A stretch of 64,000 nucleotides of DNA from Paraburkholderia sp. BL23I1N1 (GCF_003610295.1 NZ_RAPV01000001.1:5890001-5954000), one strand, 5' to 3'. Positions 35,079 to 43,648 are shown, numbered from the stretch's first letter. Program-made: numbers and translations. The notes: generated from the sequence alone by a model not told the origin.

Positions 35079-36098
35079 ATGAACGTGAAGAGAGTGATTC
35101 GATCGATAGGCGTTGCCTGTGTGCTGTCCGGCATGCTTGCCGCCGGTTCCGCGCGGGCGGAACTCAGCGAGGTGAAAATCGCGCGGCAATACGGTGTCAG
35201 CTATCTGCCGCTGATGATCATGCAGGACCAGAAGCTTCTGGAAAAACACGCGGCGCAGATGGGCATCAAGGATCTGAAGGTTTCATGGGTCGAGTTTGCC
35301 GGCGGCAATGTGATGAACGATTCGCTGCTGTCCGACTCGTTGCAGATTGCCTCGGGCGGCGTGGCGCCGCTCGTGCTGCTGTGGTCGCGCACCAAGGGCA
35401 CGCCGGTCGAGGTCAAGGCGCTTTCCGCGATCAATTCAATGCCGCTGCTGCTCAACACGACCAACGCGAAAGTGAAGACGGTGAAAGACTTCACCGGTCA
35501 GGACAAGATCGCACTGCCCGCAGCCAAAGTGTCGATCCAGGCAATCACCTTGCAGATGGCCGCGGAAAAAGCGTTCGGCGCGGGCAATCAGGGGCAGCTT
35601 GATAAATACACCGTGTCGCTCGCCCACCCGGACGCGCAGCAGGCCATGATGTCCGGCAACAGCGAGGTCACCGCGCACTTCGGCTCGCCGCCGTTCCAGG
35701 AGCAGGAACTGCAAAAGCCGAATGTGCATACCGTGCTCAATTCGTATGACGTGCTTGGCGGCAAATCGAGTTTCAACCTTGTCTGGTGCACAACACGCTT
35801 CTATCAGGAGAATCCGAAGCTGACAAAAGCATTCATGGATGCATTAGACGAATCGGAAGCCTGGATCAATCATGACAAGCATGCGGCCGCCGTCGCCTAT
35901 CTGCGGATATCGAAGGAGAAGAGCACGGTCGACGAAGTGGAGAAGATGATTTCGACGCCGGATGTCTCGTTCACCACGGTGCCACAAAACACCATTAAAT
36001 ACGCGGACTTCATGGCGCGCGCCGGGCTGATCAAGGCCCGGCCGCAATCGTGGAAGGACCTGTTCTTCCCTACCGTTCAATCCCTTCAAGGAAGTTGA
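35079..36098 (+). CDS. Periplasmic substrate-binding protein of a taurine/sulfonate-type ABC transporter
   Basis: This 339-residue protein has a signal peptide ending SARAELS and the two-lobed binding fold of the SsuA/TauA/NMT1-like group (KIARQYGVSYLPLMIMQDQK, then SLLSDSLQIASGGVAPLVLL). It should capture a small organic anion in the periplasm and hand it to the permease at 36890. The ATG at 35079 precedes a clear signal peptide; the longer frame adds 19 unrelated residues. Taurine, sulfonate or nitrate cannot be told apart by sequence. Nearby sulfolactate genes favour a sulfonate, while the adjacent dehydrogenase-hydratase operon favours a dicarboxylate. Confidence 0.85.
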   Translation: MNVKRVIRSIGVACVLSGMLAAGSARAELSEVKIARQYGVSYLPLMIMQDQKLLEKHAAQMGIKDLKVSWVEFAGGNVMNDSLLSDSLQIASGGVAPLVLLWSRTKGTPVEVKALSAINSMPLLLNTTNAKVKTVKDFTGQDKIALPAAKVSIQAITLQMAAEKAFGAGNQGQLDKYTVSLAHPDAQQAMMSGNSEVTAHFGSPPFQEQELQKPNVHTVLNSYDVLGGKSSFNLVWCTTRFYQENPKLTKAFMDALDESEAWINHDKHAAAVAYLRISKEKSTVDEVEKMISTPDVSFTTVPQNTIKYADFMARAGLIKARPQSWKDLFFPTVQSLQGS

Positions 36099-36099
36099 C

Positions 36100-36897
36100 A
36101 TGCGCGCCGCGACTGAAGCCCCCCCTTATCCCGACACGTCGCCACTGCTCGCCGTGCGCGGCGTGACGCTGCAATACAAAACCCCGAAGACCCTTGTGAT
36201 GGCCACTTACCGCGTGGACTTCGAAGTATTCCGCGGCGATCGATTCGTCCTGCTGGGCCCGTCCGGCTGCGGCAAGTCGACTTTGCTCAAGAGCGTGGGC
36301 GGTTATCTCGCGCCGACCGAAGGCACGATTTCGCTGAAGGGCAAAGTCGTCACGCGCCCGGGCCCCGACCGCATGATGGTGTTCCAGGAATTCGACCAGT
36401 TGCTGCCGTGGAAAACGGTCAGGCAGAACGTGATGTTCGCGCTGCAGGCATCGCACCGGTTGCCCGCAAGCGAGATCGAAGATCGCGCGATGCATTACAT
36501 CGACAAGGTCAATCTCTCGTCGTTCGCCGACAGCTATCCGCATACGCTTTCGGGCGGCATGAAGCAGCGCGTCGCAATTGCGCGGGGCATGGCGATGGAG
36601 CCCGACATCCTGCTGATGGACGAGCCGTTCGCCGCGCTCGACGCGCTCACCCGCCGCAAGATGCAGGACGAACTTCTTGCGCTTTGGGACGAGACACACT
36701 TCACCGTGCTGTTCGTCACGCACTCGATTCCCGAAGCGATCAAGGTGGGCAGCCGGATTCTGCTGTTGTCGCCGCATCCCGGCCAGGTGAAGGCCGAACT
36801 GGAAACGGCGGCGACGCCGGAAGCCGCGATTGCGCTGGAAAAACGTATCCAGCACATGCTGTTCGAAGACGAGATCGAGAGGGCGGAAAATGTCTGA
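36100..36897 (+). CDS. ATP-binding subunit of the taurine/sulfonate-type ABC transporter
   Basis: This 265-residue ATPase powers the importer. Walker A is GPSGCGKST, the signature is LSGGMKQRVAIARGMA, and Walker B is ILLMDEPFAALDALTR, followed by the switch histidine in VLFVTHSIPEAI. The protein is of the SsuB/TauB/NrtD group. It starts 1 bp after the binding-protein stop and overlaps the permease start by 8 bp, so the three genes form one operon. Confidence 0.93.
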   Translation: MRAATEAPPYPDTSPLLAVRGVTLQYKTPKTLVMATYRVDFEVFRGDRFVLLGPSGCGKSTLLKSVGGYLAPTEGTISLKGKVVTRPGPDRMMVFQEFDQLLPWKTVRQNVMFALQASHRLPASEIEDRAMHYIDKVNLSSFADSYPHTLSGGMKQRVAIARGMAMEPDILLMDEPFAALDALTRRKMQDELLALWDETHFTVLFVTHSIPEAIKVGSRILLLSPHPGQVKAELETAATPEAAIALEKRIQHMLFEDEIERAENV

Positions 36898-37795
36898 CAT
36901 GCTTACCCACGGCGGCACCCATCATCGCAATGTCCCGCCGGTCGTACCGCGCTCCGAGGTGGTCCGCGAGCCATCCGAGACACGCGAGTTCAGCGTCGTC
37001 GAAAAACCTTTGTCGCCGTTCGAGCGGCTGTATAACCAGGCCTGGATCCGCAAGCTGGTCATTTTGCTGCTGCTAGCGGGCCTCTGGGAAATTTATGGCC
37101 GGGTGCTGAACAACCCGCTGCTGTTTCCGACGTTCAGCGCAACCATCGAAGCATTCTTCAAAAGCATTGCGAGCGGCGAATTGCCAGGCAAGGCATGGGC
37201 GTCGATCCATGTGCTGCTGATCGGCTATGCGTTCGGGATCATACTCGCCGCCCTGCTCACGGCTGCGGCGATCACCTCGCGCATCGGCACCGATTTTCTG
37301 GAAACGATGACCTCCATGCTCAATCCGCTGCCCGCCATCGCGCTCCTGCCGCTCGCGCTGATCTGGTTCGGCCTCGGCAACGGCAGCCTGATCTTCGTTC
37401 TGGTGCATTCGGTCACGTGGTCGGTGGCGCTTAATACGCACTCGGGGTTTTTGTCGGTCAGCAATACGCTAAAGATGGTCGGGCGCAACTACGGTCTGCG
37501 CGGCGGCCGCTACGTGCTGCAGATTCTCGTGCCGGCGGCGTTCCCAAGCATCCTCACCGGGCTGAAAATCGGCTGGGCTTTTGCGTGGCGCACGCTGATC
37601 GCCGCCGAGCTGGTATTCGGCGTAAGTTCCGGTTCGGGCGGCCTCGGCTGGTTCATCTACGAGAACAAGAATCTGCTCGACATCGCCAACGTGTTTGCCG
37701 GTCTGTTCACGGTGATCCTGATCGGGCTCGCCGTCGAGAATCTGATCTTCCGCGTGCTGGAACGTCATACGGTGCAGCGCTGGGGCATGCAGTAA
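36890..37795 (+). CDS. Permease subunit of the taurine/sulfonate-type ABC transporter
   Basis: This 301-residue membrane protein has about six hydrophobic segments and the BPD-transporter EAA-like loop near its C-terminal third (GRNYGLRGGRYVLQILVPAA followed by FPSILTGLKIGWAFAWR). It belongs to the SsuC/TauC permease group. A polar N-terminal extension of about 45 residues, including HGGTHHRN, precedes the first membrane span. The ATG at 36890 lies within the 3' end of the ATPase gene, which indicates coupling. Confidence 0.9.
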   Translation: MSDMLTHGGTHHRNVPPVVPRSEVVREPSETREFSVVEKPLSPFERLYNQAWIRKLVILLLLAGLWEIYGRVLNNPLLFPTFSATIEAFFKSIASGELPGKAWASIHVLLIGYAFGIILAALLTAAAITSRIGTDFLETMTSMLNPLPAIALLPLALIWFGLGNGSLIFVLVHSVTWSVALNTHSGFLSVSNTLKMVGRNYGLRGGRYVLQILVPAAFPSILTGLKIGWAFAWRTLIAAELVFGVSSGSGGLGWFIYENKNLLDIANVFAGLFTVILIGLAVENLIFRVLERHTVQRWGMQ

Positions 37796-37811
37796 AGGGA
37801 GCGGAGCCGTC

Positions 37812-38738
37812 GTGAGCGCGATTCGTTATTTCGTGACGTTTCTCTCGGTGGCGCGGCACGGCTCGTTCGCCGCCGCCGCTGAAGAGGTGTGTCTCACGCA
37901 GGCCGCGGTCGGCTTGCAGATGCGTTCGCTCGAACGCGATCTCGACCTCGTGCTGTTCGATCGCGCCGCCCGTTCGGTGTCGCTCAGTGCGCAGGGGCGT
38001 GCGGTGCTGCCGCTCGCGGAAACGCTGGTGGCCACCTACCGGCAGATTCTCGCCACGGGCGACGCCGGCGAGCTATCCGGCACCGTGCGCGTCGGCGCCC
38101 TCGTTTCCTCGCTGATGGGCGCGTTCGCCGACGCGATGCTCAACCTCAAGCAGCGCTATCCGCGTCTGGATCTGAAGCTGTTTACGGGGCTGTCGAGCGA
38201 CTTTGCGGCGCGTGTGGAGAGCGGCGAACTCGATGCCGCGATCGTCACGCAATCACCGTCGACGCTGCCGGCCGCCCTCAAATGGACCGTGCTGTATAGC
38301 GAGCCGATGGTGTTCATTTCATCCACGAGCGGTCAGCCCGCGTCGATCGAAGCCTTGCTTGAAGAGCCGTTTATCCGTTTCGACCGTCATACCTGGACCG
38401 GCGTGCTCGTCGACAACGCGCTTCGCCAGCTAGGCCAGGCCCACAGCGAAATCATGGAGCTGAATTCGATCGAGGCCATTTCGGAAATGGTGCGGCGCGG
38501 CTTTGGCGTGTCCATCGTGCCGCTTCTCGCTAACGCGAACTGGACGCGTGAGACGGGCCTGCAGGTCACGCCGCTGCCCGAGCGCATCACGCCGCGCCGG
38601 GTCGGTCTGCTGGAGCGGCGCGATCACCCACGCAAAGCATTCACGGATTCCGTGAAGCGTCATTTCATCGACACCGCCGAACTTTCTTCTTCGATCAGCG
38701 ATTCGCCCGGGCGCACTCGCGTGAACTCAACCGGTTGA
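37812..38738 (+). CDS. LysR-family transcriptional regulator
   Basis: This 308-residue regulator has an N-terminal winged helix (FVTFLSVARHGSFAAAAEEV, CLTQAAVGLQMRSLERDL, LFDRAARSVSLSAQG) and a periplasmic-binding-protein-like effector domain. It starts with GTG 17 bp after the permease stop and is probably co-transcribed with the transporter, so it may sense the imported compound. Its 3' end overlaps the convergent flavoprotein gene by 79 bp. It could act at the ATGACCT/AGGTCAT sites upstream of suyA and the transporter; this is untested. Confidence 0.9.
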   Translation: MSAIRYFVTFLSVARHGSFAAAAEEVCLTQAAVGLQMRSLERDLDLVLFDRAARSVSLSAQGRAVLPLAETLVATYRQILATGDAGELSGTVRVGALVSSLMGAFADAMLNLKQRYPRLDLKLFTGLSSDFAARVESGELDAAIVTQSPSTLPAALKWTVLYSEPMVFISSTSGQPASIEALLEEPFIRFDRHTWTGVLVDNALRQLGQAHSEIMELNSIEAISEMVRRGFGVSIVPLLANANWTRETGLQVTPLPERITPRRVGLLERRDHPRKAFTDSVKRHFIDTAELSSSISDSPGRTRVNSTG

Positions 38739-40396
38739 CGGCTTGCCGCGAAGTCGTCGCCTTCGAGGCGCAGGCACATGTACTCGGATGTCTCCAGATC
38801 GCCCGAATCCGGAAAGTCCTCGCGATAGTGCGCGCCGCGTGAATTCTCCCTTAGCAGCGCCGATTCCGTGATCGCGCGGCTCACGAGGATCAGATTGCGC
38901 AGGTTCATCCAGTCGTGCCAGGAAAGATTGAAGCGCAAGTCGCGGCCGTCGATGCCGGTCACGTCGAGCTCTGCGTCCAGCTCCACGAGCCGGCGCCTCG
39001 CGCGCTCGAGCCCTACTGCGTCGCGCAGAATGCCGACATCGTTCCACATGACTTCGGCGAGCGCGTCACGGATCGCTTCGAGATTGCCGGGCGGCTGGCG
39101 CAACGGGCGCGTGCAGCGGGCCATCGCCGCGTTGATCGCGTCCGTATCGAAGTCGGCGAATTGGCCGTGGCGCGGCACCCAGGCCGCCAGCGTGTCGCCC
39201 GCAATCCCGCCGAACACCGTCGAATTCGCCACGCCGTTGCCGCCCAACCGGTTTGCGCCGTGCACGCCGCCGGCATCTTCTCCCGCTACGAACAGGCCCG
39301 GCAGCGAGGTGGCGCAGTTCGCGTCGAAGACCACGCCGCCCATCATGTAGTGCGCGGTCGGCACGACTTCGACAAGACCGCCCGCGAGATCGAAGCCGCA
39401 GTCGGTGCATCGCTCGGCCATCCCCTTGAAGCGCTTGCGCACACTCTCGGCGCCGAGATGATGCATCTGCAGATAGACGCCGCCATTGGGCGTCGCGTGT
39501 CCGGCGCGCAATTCGCGGAAGATACTGCGCGAGACGACGTCGCGCGTCGCCCGTTCGGCGCGCGGGTCGTAAGCCTGCATGAAACGCTCGCCCGCGCCGG
39601 TAAGCAGATAGCCGCCCGCCCCGCGCAGCCCCTCTTCGAGCACCGTGCCGGTCATGCGCGTATCGGCGCCGGCCAGCAGTCCGGTCGGATGAAACTGCAC
39701 CATCTCCATGTCGCGCAGCGTGAGCCCGGCGCGCAAGGCCATCGCCATGCCGTCGCAGCTCTTGTCGCCGCTCGGCGTGTGATAGCGGTACATCGTCGGG
39801 CCGCCGCCGGTCGCGAGCAGCACGGCCTGGGTGCGCACGAACACGAACTCGCCGCTACGCATGTCGATCATCAGCACGCCGGCGAGCGATTCGCCGTCGC
39901 GGCTGCGGATGAACTCGACCGCGCGATGCTCTTCCAACCGGTCGATACCGCGTGCCCACACCTGCTCCGCCAGCCGGTTGATGATCTCGATGCCGGTCTG
40001 GTCGCCCTTATGCACGGTGCGGTCGAAGGTCTGGCCGGCGAATGCTTTCTGCCGCACGGAGCCGTCCGGATTGCGGTCGAAGAAACAACCCAGTTCGTTT
40101 TCCAGTTCGCGAATCCGTTCGACGGCGCCCGTCACCAGCATCCACGCCAGGTCCTGATTCGAAAGCCATTTACCGCCTTCGATCGTGTCCATGAAGTGCC
40201 GCTCAATCGAATCGCCCGGCGCGAGCGCGACGTTGTAGCCGCCCTGCACCATGCGCGTACAGCCGCATTTGCCGAGCAGCCCCTTCACGGCCACCGTGAT
40301 GCGCAATTGCGGCGCGACCGCCTGGGCATGCAGCGCAGCGAACAGGCCGGCGCCGCCACTGCCCAGAATGAGAATGTCGGTATCGATCTGTTTCAT
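38660..40396 (-). CDS. FAD flavoprotein subunit, succinate dehydrogenase/fumarate reductase-like
   Basis: This 578-residue flavoprotein should oxidise a succinate-like acid or reduce a fumarate-like acid. The FAD loop is LILGSGGAGLFAAL. Dicarboxylate-binding and catalytic motifs are present: QFHPTGLLAG, RATRDVVSR, PTAHYMMGG and HGANRLGGNG. The histidine that covalently attaches FAD in SdhA/FrdA (the SHT before QGG) is replaced: the region reads CGCTRMVQGG. FAD is thus probably not covalently bound, as in aspartate oxidase. It is the last gene of an operon with its iron-sulfur and cytochrome b partners and a class I fumarase-like pair. The ATG at 40396 gives the normal N-terminus. Confidence 0.88.
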   Translation of the reverse strand: MKQIDTDILILGSGGAGLFAALHAQAVAPQLRITVAVKGLLGKCGCTRMVQGGYNVALAPGDSIERHFMDTIEGGKWLSNQDLAWMLVTGAVERIRELENELGCFFDRNPDGSVRQKAFAGQTFDRTVHKGDQTGIEIINRLAEQVWARGIDRLEEHRAVEFIRSRDGESLAGVLMIDMRSGEFVFVRTQAVLLATGGGPTMYRYHTPSGDKSCDGMAMALRAGLTLRDMEMVQFHPTGLLAGADTRMTGTVLEEGLRGAGGYLLTGAGERFMQAYDPRAERATRDVVSRSIFRELRAGHATPNGGVYLQMHHLGAESVRKRFKGMAERCTDCGFDLAGGLVEVVPTAHYMMGGVVFDANCATSLPGLFVAGEDAGGVHGANRLGGNGVANSTVFGGIAGDTLAAWVPRHGQFADFDTDAINAAMARCTRPLRQPPGNLEAIRDALAEVMWNDVGILRDAVGLERARRRLVELDAELDVTGIDGRDLRFNLSWHDWMNLRNLILVSRAITESALLRENSRGAHYREDFPDSGDLETSEYMCLRLEGDDFAASRQPVEFTRVRPGESLIEEESSAVSMK

Positions 40397-40418
40397 GGGG
40401 TCGCGTTCCGGATGTTTT

Positions 40419-41054
40419 TCACACGCGAATACCGAGCGACGCGAGCACCGCATCGCGCTGCGTCCGTGTGTTCTGTTGGACTGCCGTGTAGAGGCTGCCG
40501 CCGTGACTGTCCATGGCGACCAGCAAGGGGCCGAAGCCGCGAATCCGGAAGCGCCAGAGCGATTCAGGATTGAGATCGTCGAGATCCACGTCTTCGATCT
40601 GTTCGATCCACGTGGTTTCCAGCGCCGCCGTGCCGCCGACGATCGCAAGGTACACGCCACCGAATTCCACGAACGCGCCACTCGACGCCGCGCCGAGGCC
40701 ACCCTTGCCGATGACCGCCCGCACGCCATAGGTCCGCATCAAGGGCGCGGTAAAGCGCTCCATGCGCGCGGACGTCGTCGTGCCGATGCAAACGGGTTCA
40801 TAACCTGCGGGATGTTCCGGCGACACGTCCACACGCCGCACATTCGGCGCAGTGTGAATCACCGCGTGGCCGCGCAAATCGAATCGCGTGGTGCGCCCGT
40901 GATCGAACATCTGGATCTGAGTGGCGTCGCGAATACCGAACAGTGTGTCGTTGAGCGTCACCGTATCGCCGATGCGCAACGCGCGGATCTGAGCTTCGCT
41001 CGCCGGCATGCCGAGCACGGAATGCGTGCCGGTGGCAGGCTTCTCAGTAGCCAT
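40419..41054 (-). CDS. Class I fumarase/tartrate dehydratase-like beta subunit
   Basis: This 211-residue protein is the C-terminal (beta) half of an iron-sulfur hydratase of the fumarase A/L-tartrate dehydratase type. Key segments are IRALRIGDTVTLNDTLFGIR, GTTTSARMERFTAPLMRTYG and VRAVIGKGGLG. It overlaps the alpha gene by 11 bp. Split alpha and beta subunits are typical of tartrate dehydratase, archaeal-type fumarases and some mesaconases. Its presence in an operon with a dehydrogenase of the succinate type points to hydration of the dehydrogenation product. Confidence 0.85.
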   Translation of the reverse strand: MATEKPATGTHSVLGMPASEAQIRALRIGDTVTLNDTLFGIRDATQIQMFDHGRTTRFDLRGHAVIHTAPNVRRVDVSPEHPAGYEPVCIGTTTSARMERFTAPLMRTYGVRAVIGKGGLGAASSGAFVEFGGVYLAIVGGTAALETTWIEQIEDVDLDDLNPESLWRFRIRGFGPLLVAMDSHGGSLYTAVQQNTRTQRDAVLASLGIRV

Positions 41055-41949
41055 ATTCGACTCCCCGCACGTTCACGGTCGCACGCGAGCGCCGCGCCGA
41101 ATGACACTGCATGTTCACGGCGACCGGATTCATCGTGATGTGGGTGGCGGCCAGTTCGACGTGCACCGCAAACGCGGTCGCGTCGCCGCCCAGTCCTTGA
41201 GGCCCGACGCCCAGTTGATTGACCGCCGCCGATAACTGCTGCTCGAGCGCCGCGCCGTGTTCATCGCGGCAGTCGGTGCCGAGCGGCCGGGTGGCCGCCC
41301 GTTTCGCCAGCGCCACGCAAAGATCCGAGGTGCCGCCGATGCCCACGCCGACAATCGTCGGCGGACAGGTCTTGCCGCCTGCGTCCACCACGCAGTCGAT
41401 CACGAAGCGCCGGATGGCATCCACACCTTCGGCCGGAATCGCCATGCGCAAAAACGAGTTGTTCTCCGAACCGCTGCCCTTCGGAATCATCTCGATCGAC
41501 AGCGCGCCCGGCGTAGCATCGAAATCGACGTGGATCACCGGCACTTCCGCGCCACAGGAGTTTTGCTCGTTATGGCGCGTGAGCGGATGAACCACCGAGG
41601 AGCGCAGCGGATGCTCATGCGTGGCGCGGGCGCAACCGCTACGAATCGCGGCCTTCAGGCGCATGCCATCGAACCGCACGCCCTGACCGATCGTGATCGT
41701 GTAGATCGGCAGGCCGGTGTCCTGGCAAAGCAGATTGTCGTCCTGCTCGGCCACCACAATGTTCTGCCGCATCGTGCCGAGCACGCGCCGGGCGGTTTCG
41801 TTACGCTCATCGGCTTCGAGCTTCGCGATGCCTGCCTTGATATCCAGCGGAAGCTGCTTGAGTGCACGGATATACAGCGTCTTTGCGATCTCTTCGACTA
41901 ACGCGTAGTCGACCGTGAAATCCGTTGTGAATCTCGTTGTGGTTTGCAT
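41044..41949 (-). CDS. Class I fumarase/tartrate dehydratase-like alpha subunit
   Basis: This 301-residue protein is the cluster-binding half of the hydratase. Three cysteines in LLCQDTGLPIY, NSCGAEVPVIHVD and GGKTCPPTIVGVGIGG are at the positions that hold the 4Fe-4S cluster in class I fumarases and tartrate dehydratases. The ATG at 41949 has GAAGAGG upstream. It follows the cytochrome b-like subunits in the same operon. Fumarate, mesaconate, tartrate or another unsaturated dicarboxylate could be the substrate. Confidence 0.88.
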   Translation of the reverse strand: MQTTTRFTTDFTVDYALVEEIAKTLYIRALKQLPLDIKAGIAKLEADERNETARRVLGTMRQNIVVAEQDDNLLCQDTGLPIYTITIGQGVRFDGMRLKAAIRSGCARATHEHPLRSSVVHPLTRHNEQNSCGAEVPVIHVDFDATPGALSIEMIPKGSGSENNSFLRMAIPAEGVDAIRRFVIDCVVDAGGKTCPPTIVGVGIGGTSDLCVALAKRAATRPLGTDCRDEHGAALEQQLSAAVNQLGVGPQGLGGDATAFAVHVELAATHITMNPVAVNMQCHSARRSRATVNVRGVEYGY

Positions 41950-41973
41950 TGAAGCCTCTTCGAACAAGCTCGC

Positions 41974-42369
41974 TCACAGAGTCAGCGAAAGCGCAAACGC
42001 CATACCGATGACCAACGCGCCGCCCGCGGTCAGCGCGATCAGATCCTTGCGCAAACCGCTCCACGGCCGGAACTCGATCAGCAGCAGCCGCACCCCGCCG
42101 ATCAGATGCGCCGCGAGCAGCGTGACCAGCCCCCACTCCGCGAAAACGAATAGCGGCGCACGCGTAACGGTCAGAAACGATTCGAAAGGCGCCGCGCCGT
42201 GGAGCGCCGTGCCGAGCGCCCAGAAATGCGCGGGTAAAAAGAAGGCCAGCGCGAGACCGGATAGCCGATGAACCAGGAAGGCCCACCATGCGGGATGATT
42301 ACGCGCGCGGAAGTCGAGCTTGCGGCCGGGCGTGACCGCGCGTGCGGACGTGCGCGCGTGGGTGCTCAT
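41974..42369 (-). CDS. Succinate dehydrogenase/fumarate reductase membrane anchor, SdhC-like
   Basis: This 131-residue membrane protein has three hydrophobic segments and SdhC-like marks: WWAFLVHRLSGLALAFFLPA at the first span and AAHLIGGVRLLLIEF with a probable heme-ligand histidine at the second. It should form part of the quinone site that links the dehydrogenase to the respiratory chain. The ATG at 42369 overlaps the preceding anchor gene by 4 bp. Confidence 0.82.
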   Translation of the reverse strand: MSTHARTSARAVTPGRKLDFRARNHPAWWAFLVHRLSGLALAFFLPAHFWALGTALHGAAPFESFLTVTRAPLFVFAEWGLVTLLAAHLIGGVRLLLIEFRPWSGLRKDLIALTAGGALVIGMAFALSLTL

Positions 42370-42710
42370 GCCGGCGCTCCCGCAATCAGCGCGTAGACCG
42401 CGCGCAGACCCGCCAGCGCCAGCGCAACGCCCACGAGCATACTGGCGCGCGCCGCCCACACGCCACGCCAATTCAGCCACTCGTCGGCGATACGGCGCAA
42501 GCCCACCGGCACGTGCATTGCCGCGGCGATCACGAAGACCGCGTAGAACAAACCCCAGACGACGTTTCCGTGCAGACGCGCAATGACATCCGCCGCACGC
42601 AGACCGCCATGCACGACCCAGATCATGGTTGCCAGATGCACGGCGACGCAGAGCGTCAGCACCATGGCGGACAGGCGCTGCAGCCACCAGCCGTCGAGGC
42701 TTCGATTCAT
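42366..42710 (-). CDS. Succinate dehydrogenase/fumarate reductase membrane anchor, small cytochrome b subunit
   Basis: This 114-residue protein has three membrane segments (LSAMVLTLCVAVHLATMIWV, VVWGLFYAVFVIAAAMHVPVGL and a third near the C-terminus) with histidines placed as possible heme ligands. It is the partner of the SdhC-like subunit and completes the two-anchor architecture. It overlaps the iron-sulfur gene before it and the other anchor after it by 4 bp each. Confidence 0.8.
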   Translation of the reverse strand: MNRSLDGWWLQRLSAMVLTLCVAVHLATMIWVVHGGLRAADVIARLHGNVVWGLFYAVFVIAAAMHVPVGLRRIADEWLNWRGVWAARASMLVGVALALAGLRAVYALIAGAPA

Positions 42711-43435
42711 CGCGCGCCTCCCTTGAAGCGTCCCACACGCTTGAGGCCGGCGATGCTGGCGGTCGGCGCAAGCGCCTTCGGACAGCGCTCGGTGCACGAG
42801 CCCAAGGTGTGACAGGCGTGGCAGCCCGCGTCGGTCGCAACTGCCTCGTGGCGAGCGGCCTGTTGAATGTCGCGGCTATCGTTGACGAGCGTCCATGCGC
42901 GGTTGAGCGCGGCCGGTCCGAGATAGTCCGGCTTCCATCCGACCACGTCGCAACTCGCATAGCACACGCCGCAGCCGATGCACTCGATGCCCGCATCGGC
43001 CGCCCGCCGTTCGGGCGACGCCGGATCGATTCGTTCGAGTGGAGCGTTGCGGTCACGGTTGCCGGCGAAAAAGCCCTTGGCGTCGCGCCATTTGTCGAAG
43101 AACTGCGTCATGTCGACCGCAAGATCCTTGACGATCGGCAGATGATTCAGCGGCGCGATTTCCAGCACGTCGCGCGGATGCCGCAGCACCTTCGCTACGT
43201 GCGTGCGACAGGTCCAGCGCGCACGGCCGTTGACGGTCATCGCGCAGGAGCCGCACATCCCGACCCGGCACGCGAACCGGTAGGACAACGTGGCGTCGAT
43301 GCTGCGCTGAATATGCGTGACGACATCCAGCACGGTCTGACTGGCGCGGCGCGGAACCTCGAATGATTCGAACGCGCCGTCTTCGGCGCCGCGCCACACG
43401 CGCACGCTCAGCAAGTCGCTGACAGGAGGTTGCAT
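42707..43435 (-). CDS. Iron-sulfur subunit, succinate dehydrogenase/fumarate reductase-like
   Basis: This 242-residue protein carries the three clusters of SdhB/FrdB: CRVGMCGSC with a later WTC for the 2Fe-2S cluster, CIGCGVCYASC for the 4Fe-4S cluster, and CHTLGSCTERCPKAL completing the 4Fe-4S and 3Fe-4S sites. It passes electrons from the flavoprotein to the membrane anchors. It is first in the operon. I use the ATG at 43435; a TTG seven codons earlier is possible, and neither has a strong Shine-Dalgarno. This is an accessory set, since a housekeeping sdhCDAB would be expected elsewhere. Confidence 0.88.
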   Translation of the reverse strand: MQPPVSDLLSVRVWRGAEDGAFESFEVPRRASQTVLDVVTHIQRSIDATLSYRFACRVGMCGSCAMTVNGRARWTCRTHVAKVLRHPRDVLEIAPLNHLPIVKDLAVDMTQFFDKWRDAKGFFAGNRDRNAPLERIDPASPERRAADAGIECIGCGVCYASCDVVGWKPDYLGPAALNRAWTLVNDSRDIQQAARHEAVATDAGCHACHTLGSCTERCPKALAPTASIAGLKRVGRFKGGAR

Positions 43436-43627
43436 AGGGATAGTTGAATGGCCCAATTATTCTGCTGGAAGATACCGGCTGACCATCAGACTAGAGCCCG
43501 GCGCGGCCGCCTGAAAAGCCAATAATTCTTCGCTCGAGGACAAGTGTTTCTTGCGCATGCGCAGCGCGAAAGAAGGCCGGGTTTCACGGGTATAAACCCT
43601 TGTAGCGAGTCGCCTACAAAACCTATC

Positions 43628-43648
43628 TCATCTAGATGTGCTAGATGA
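43628..43648. promoter_or_regulatory. Perfect inverted repeat TCATCTAG-N5-CTAGATGA, candidate GntR operator
   Basis: Two perfect 8-bp arms with a 5-bp spacer lie between the divergent iron-sulfur gene (start 43435) and the GntR gene (start 43724), 76 bp before the latter. GntR/HutC-type regulators bind such palindromes and usually control their own gene and the divergent operon. A related half-site, CTTAGATGA, occurs near 34566 by the suyA palindrome. Confidence 0.6.
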
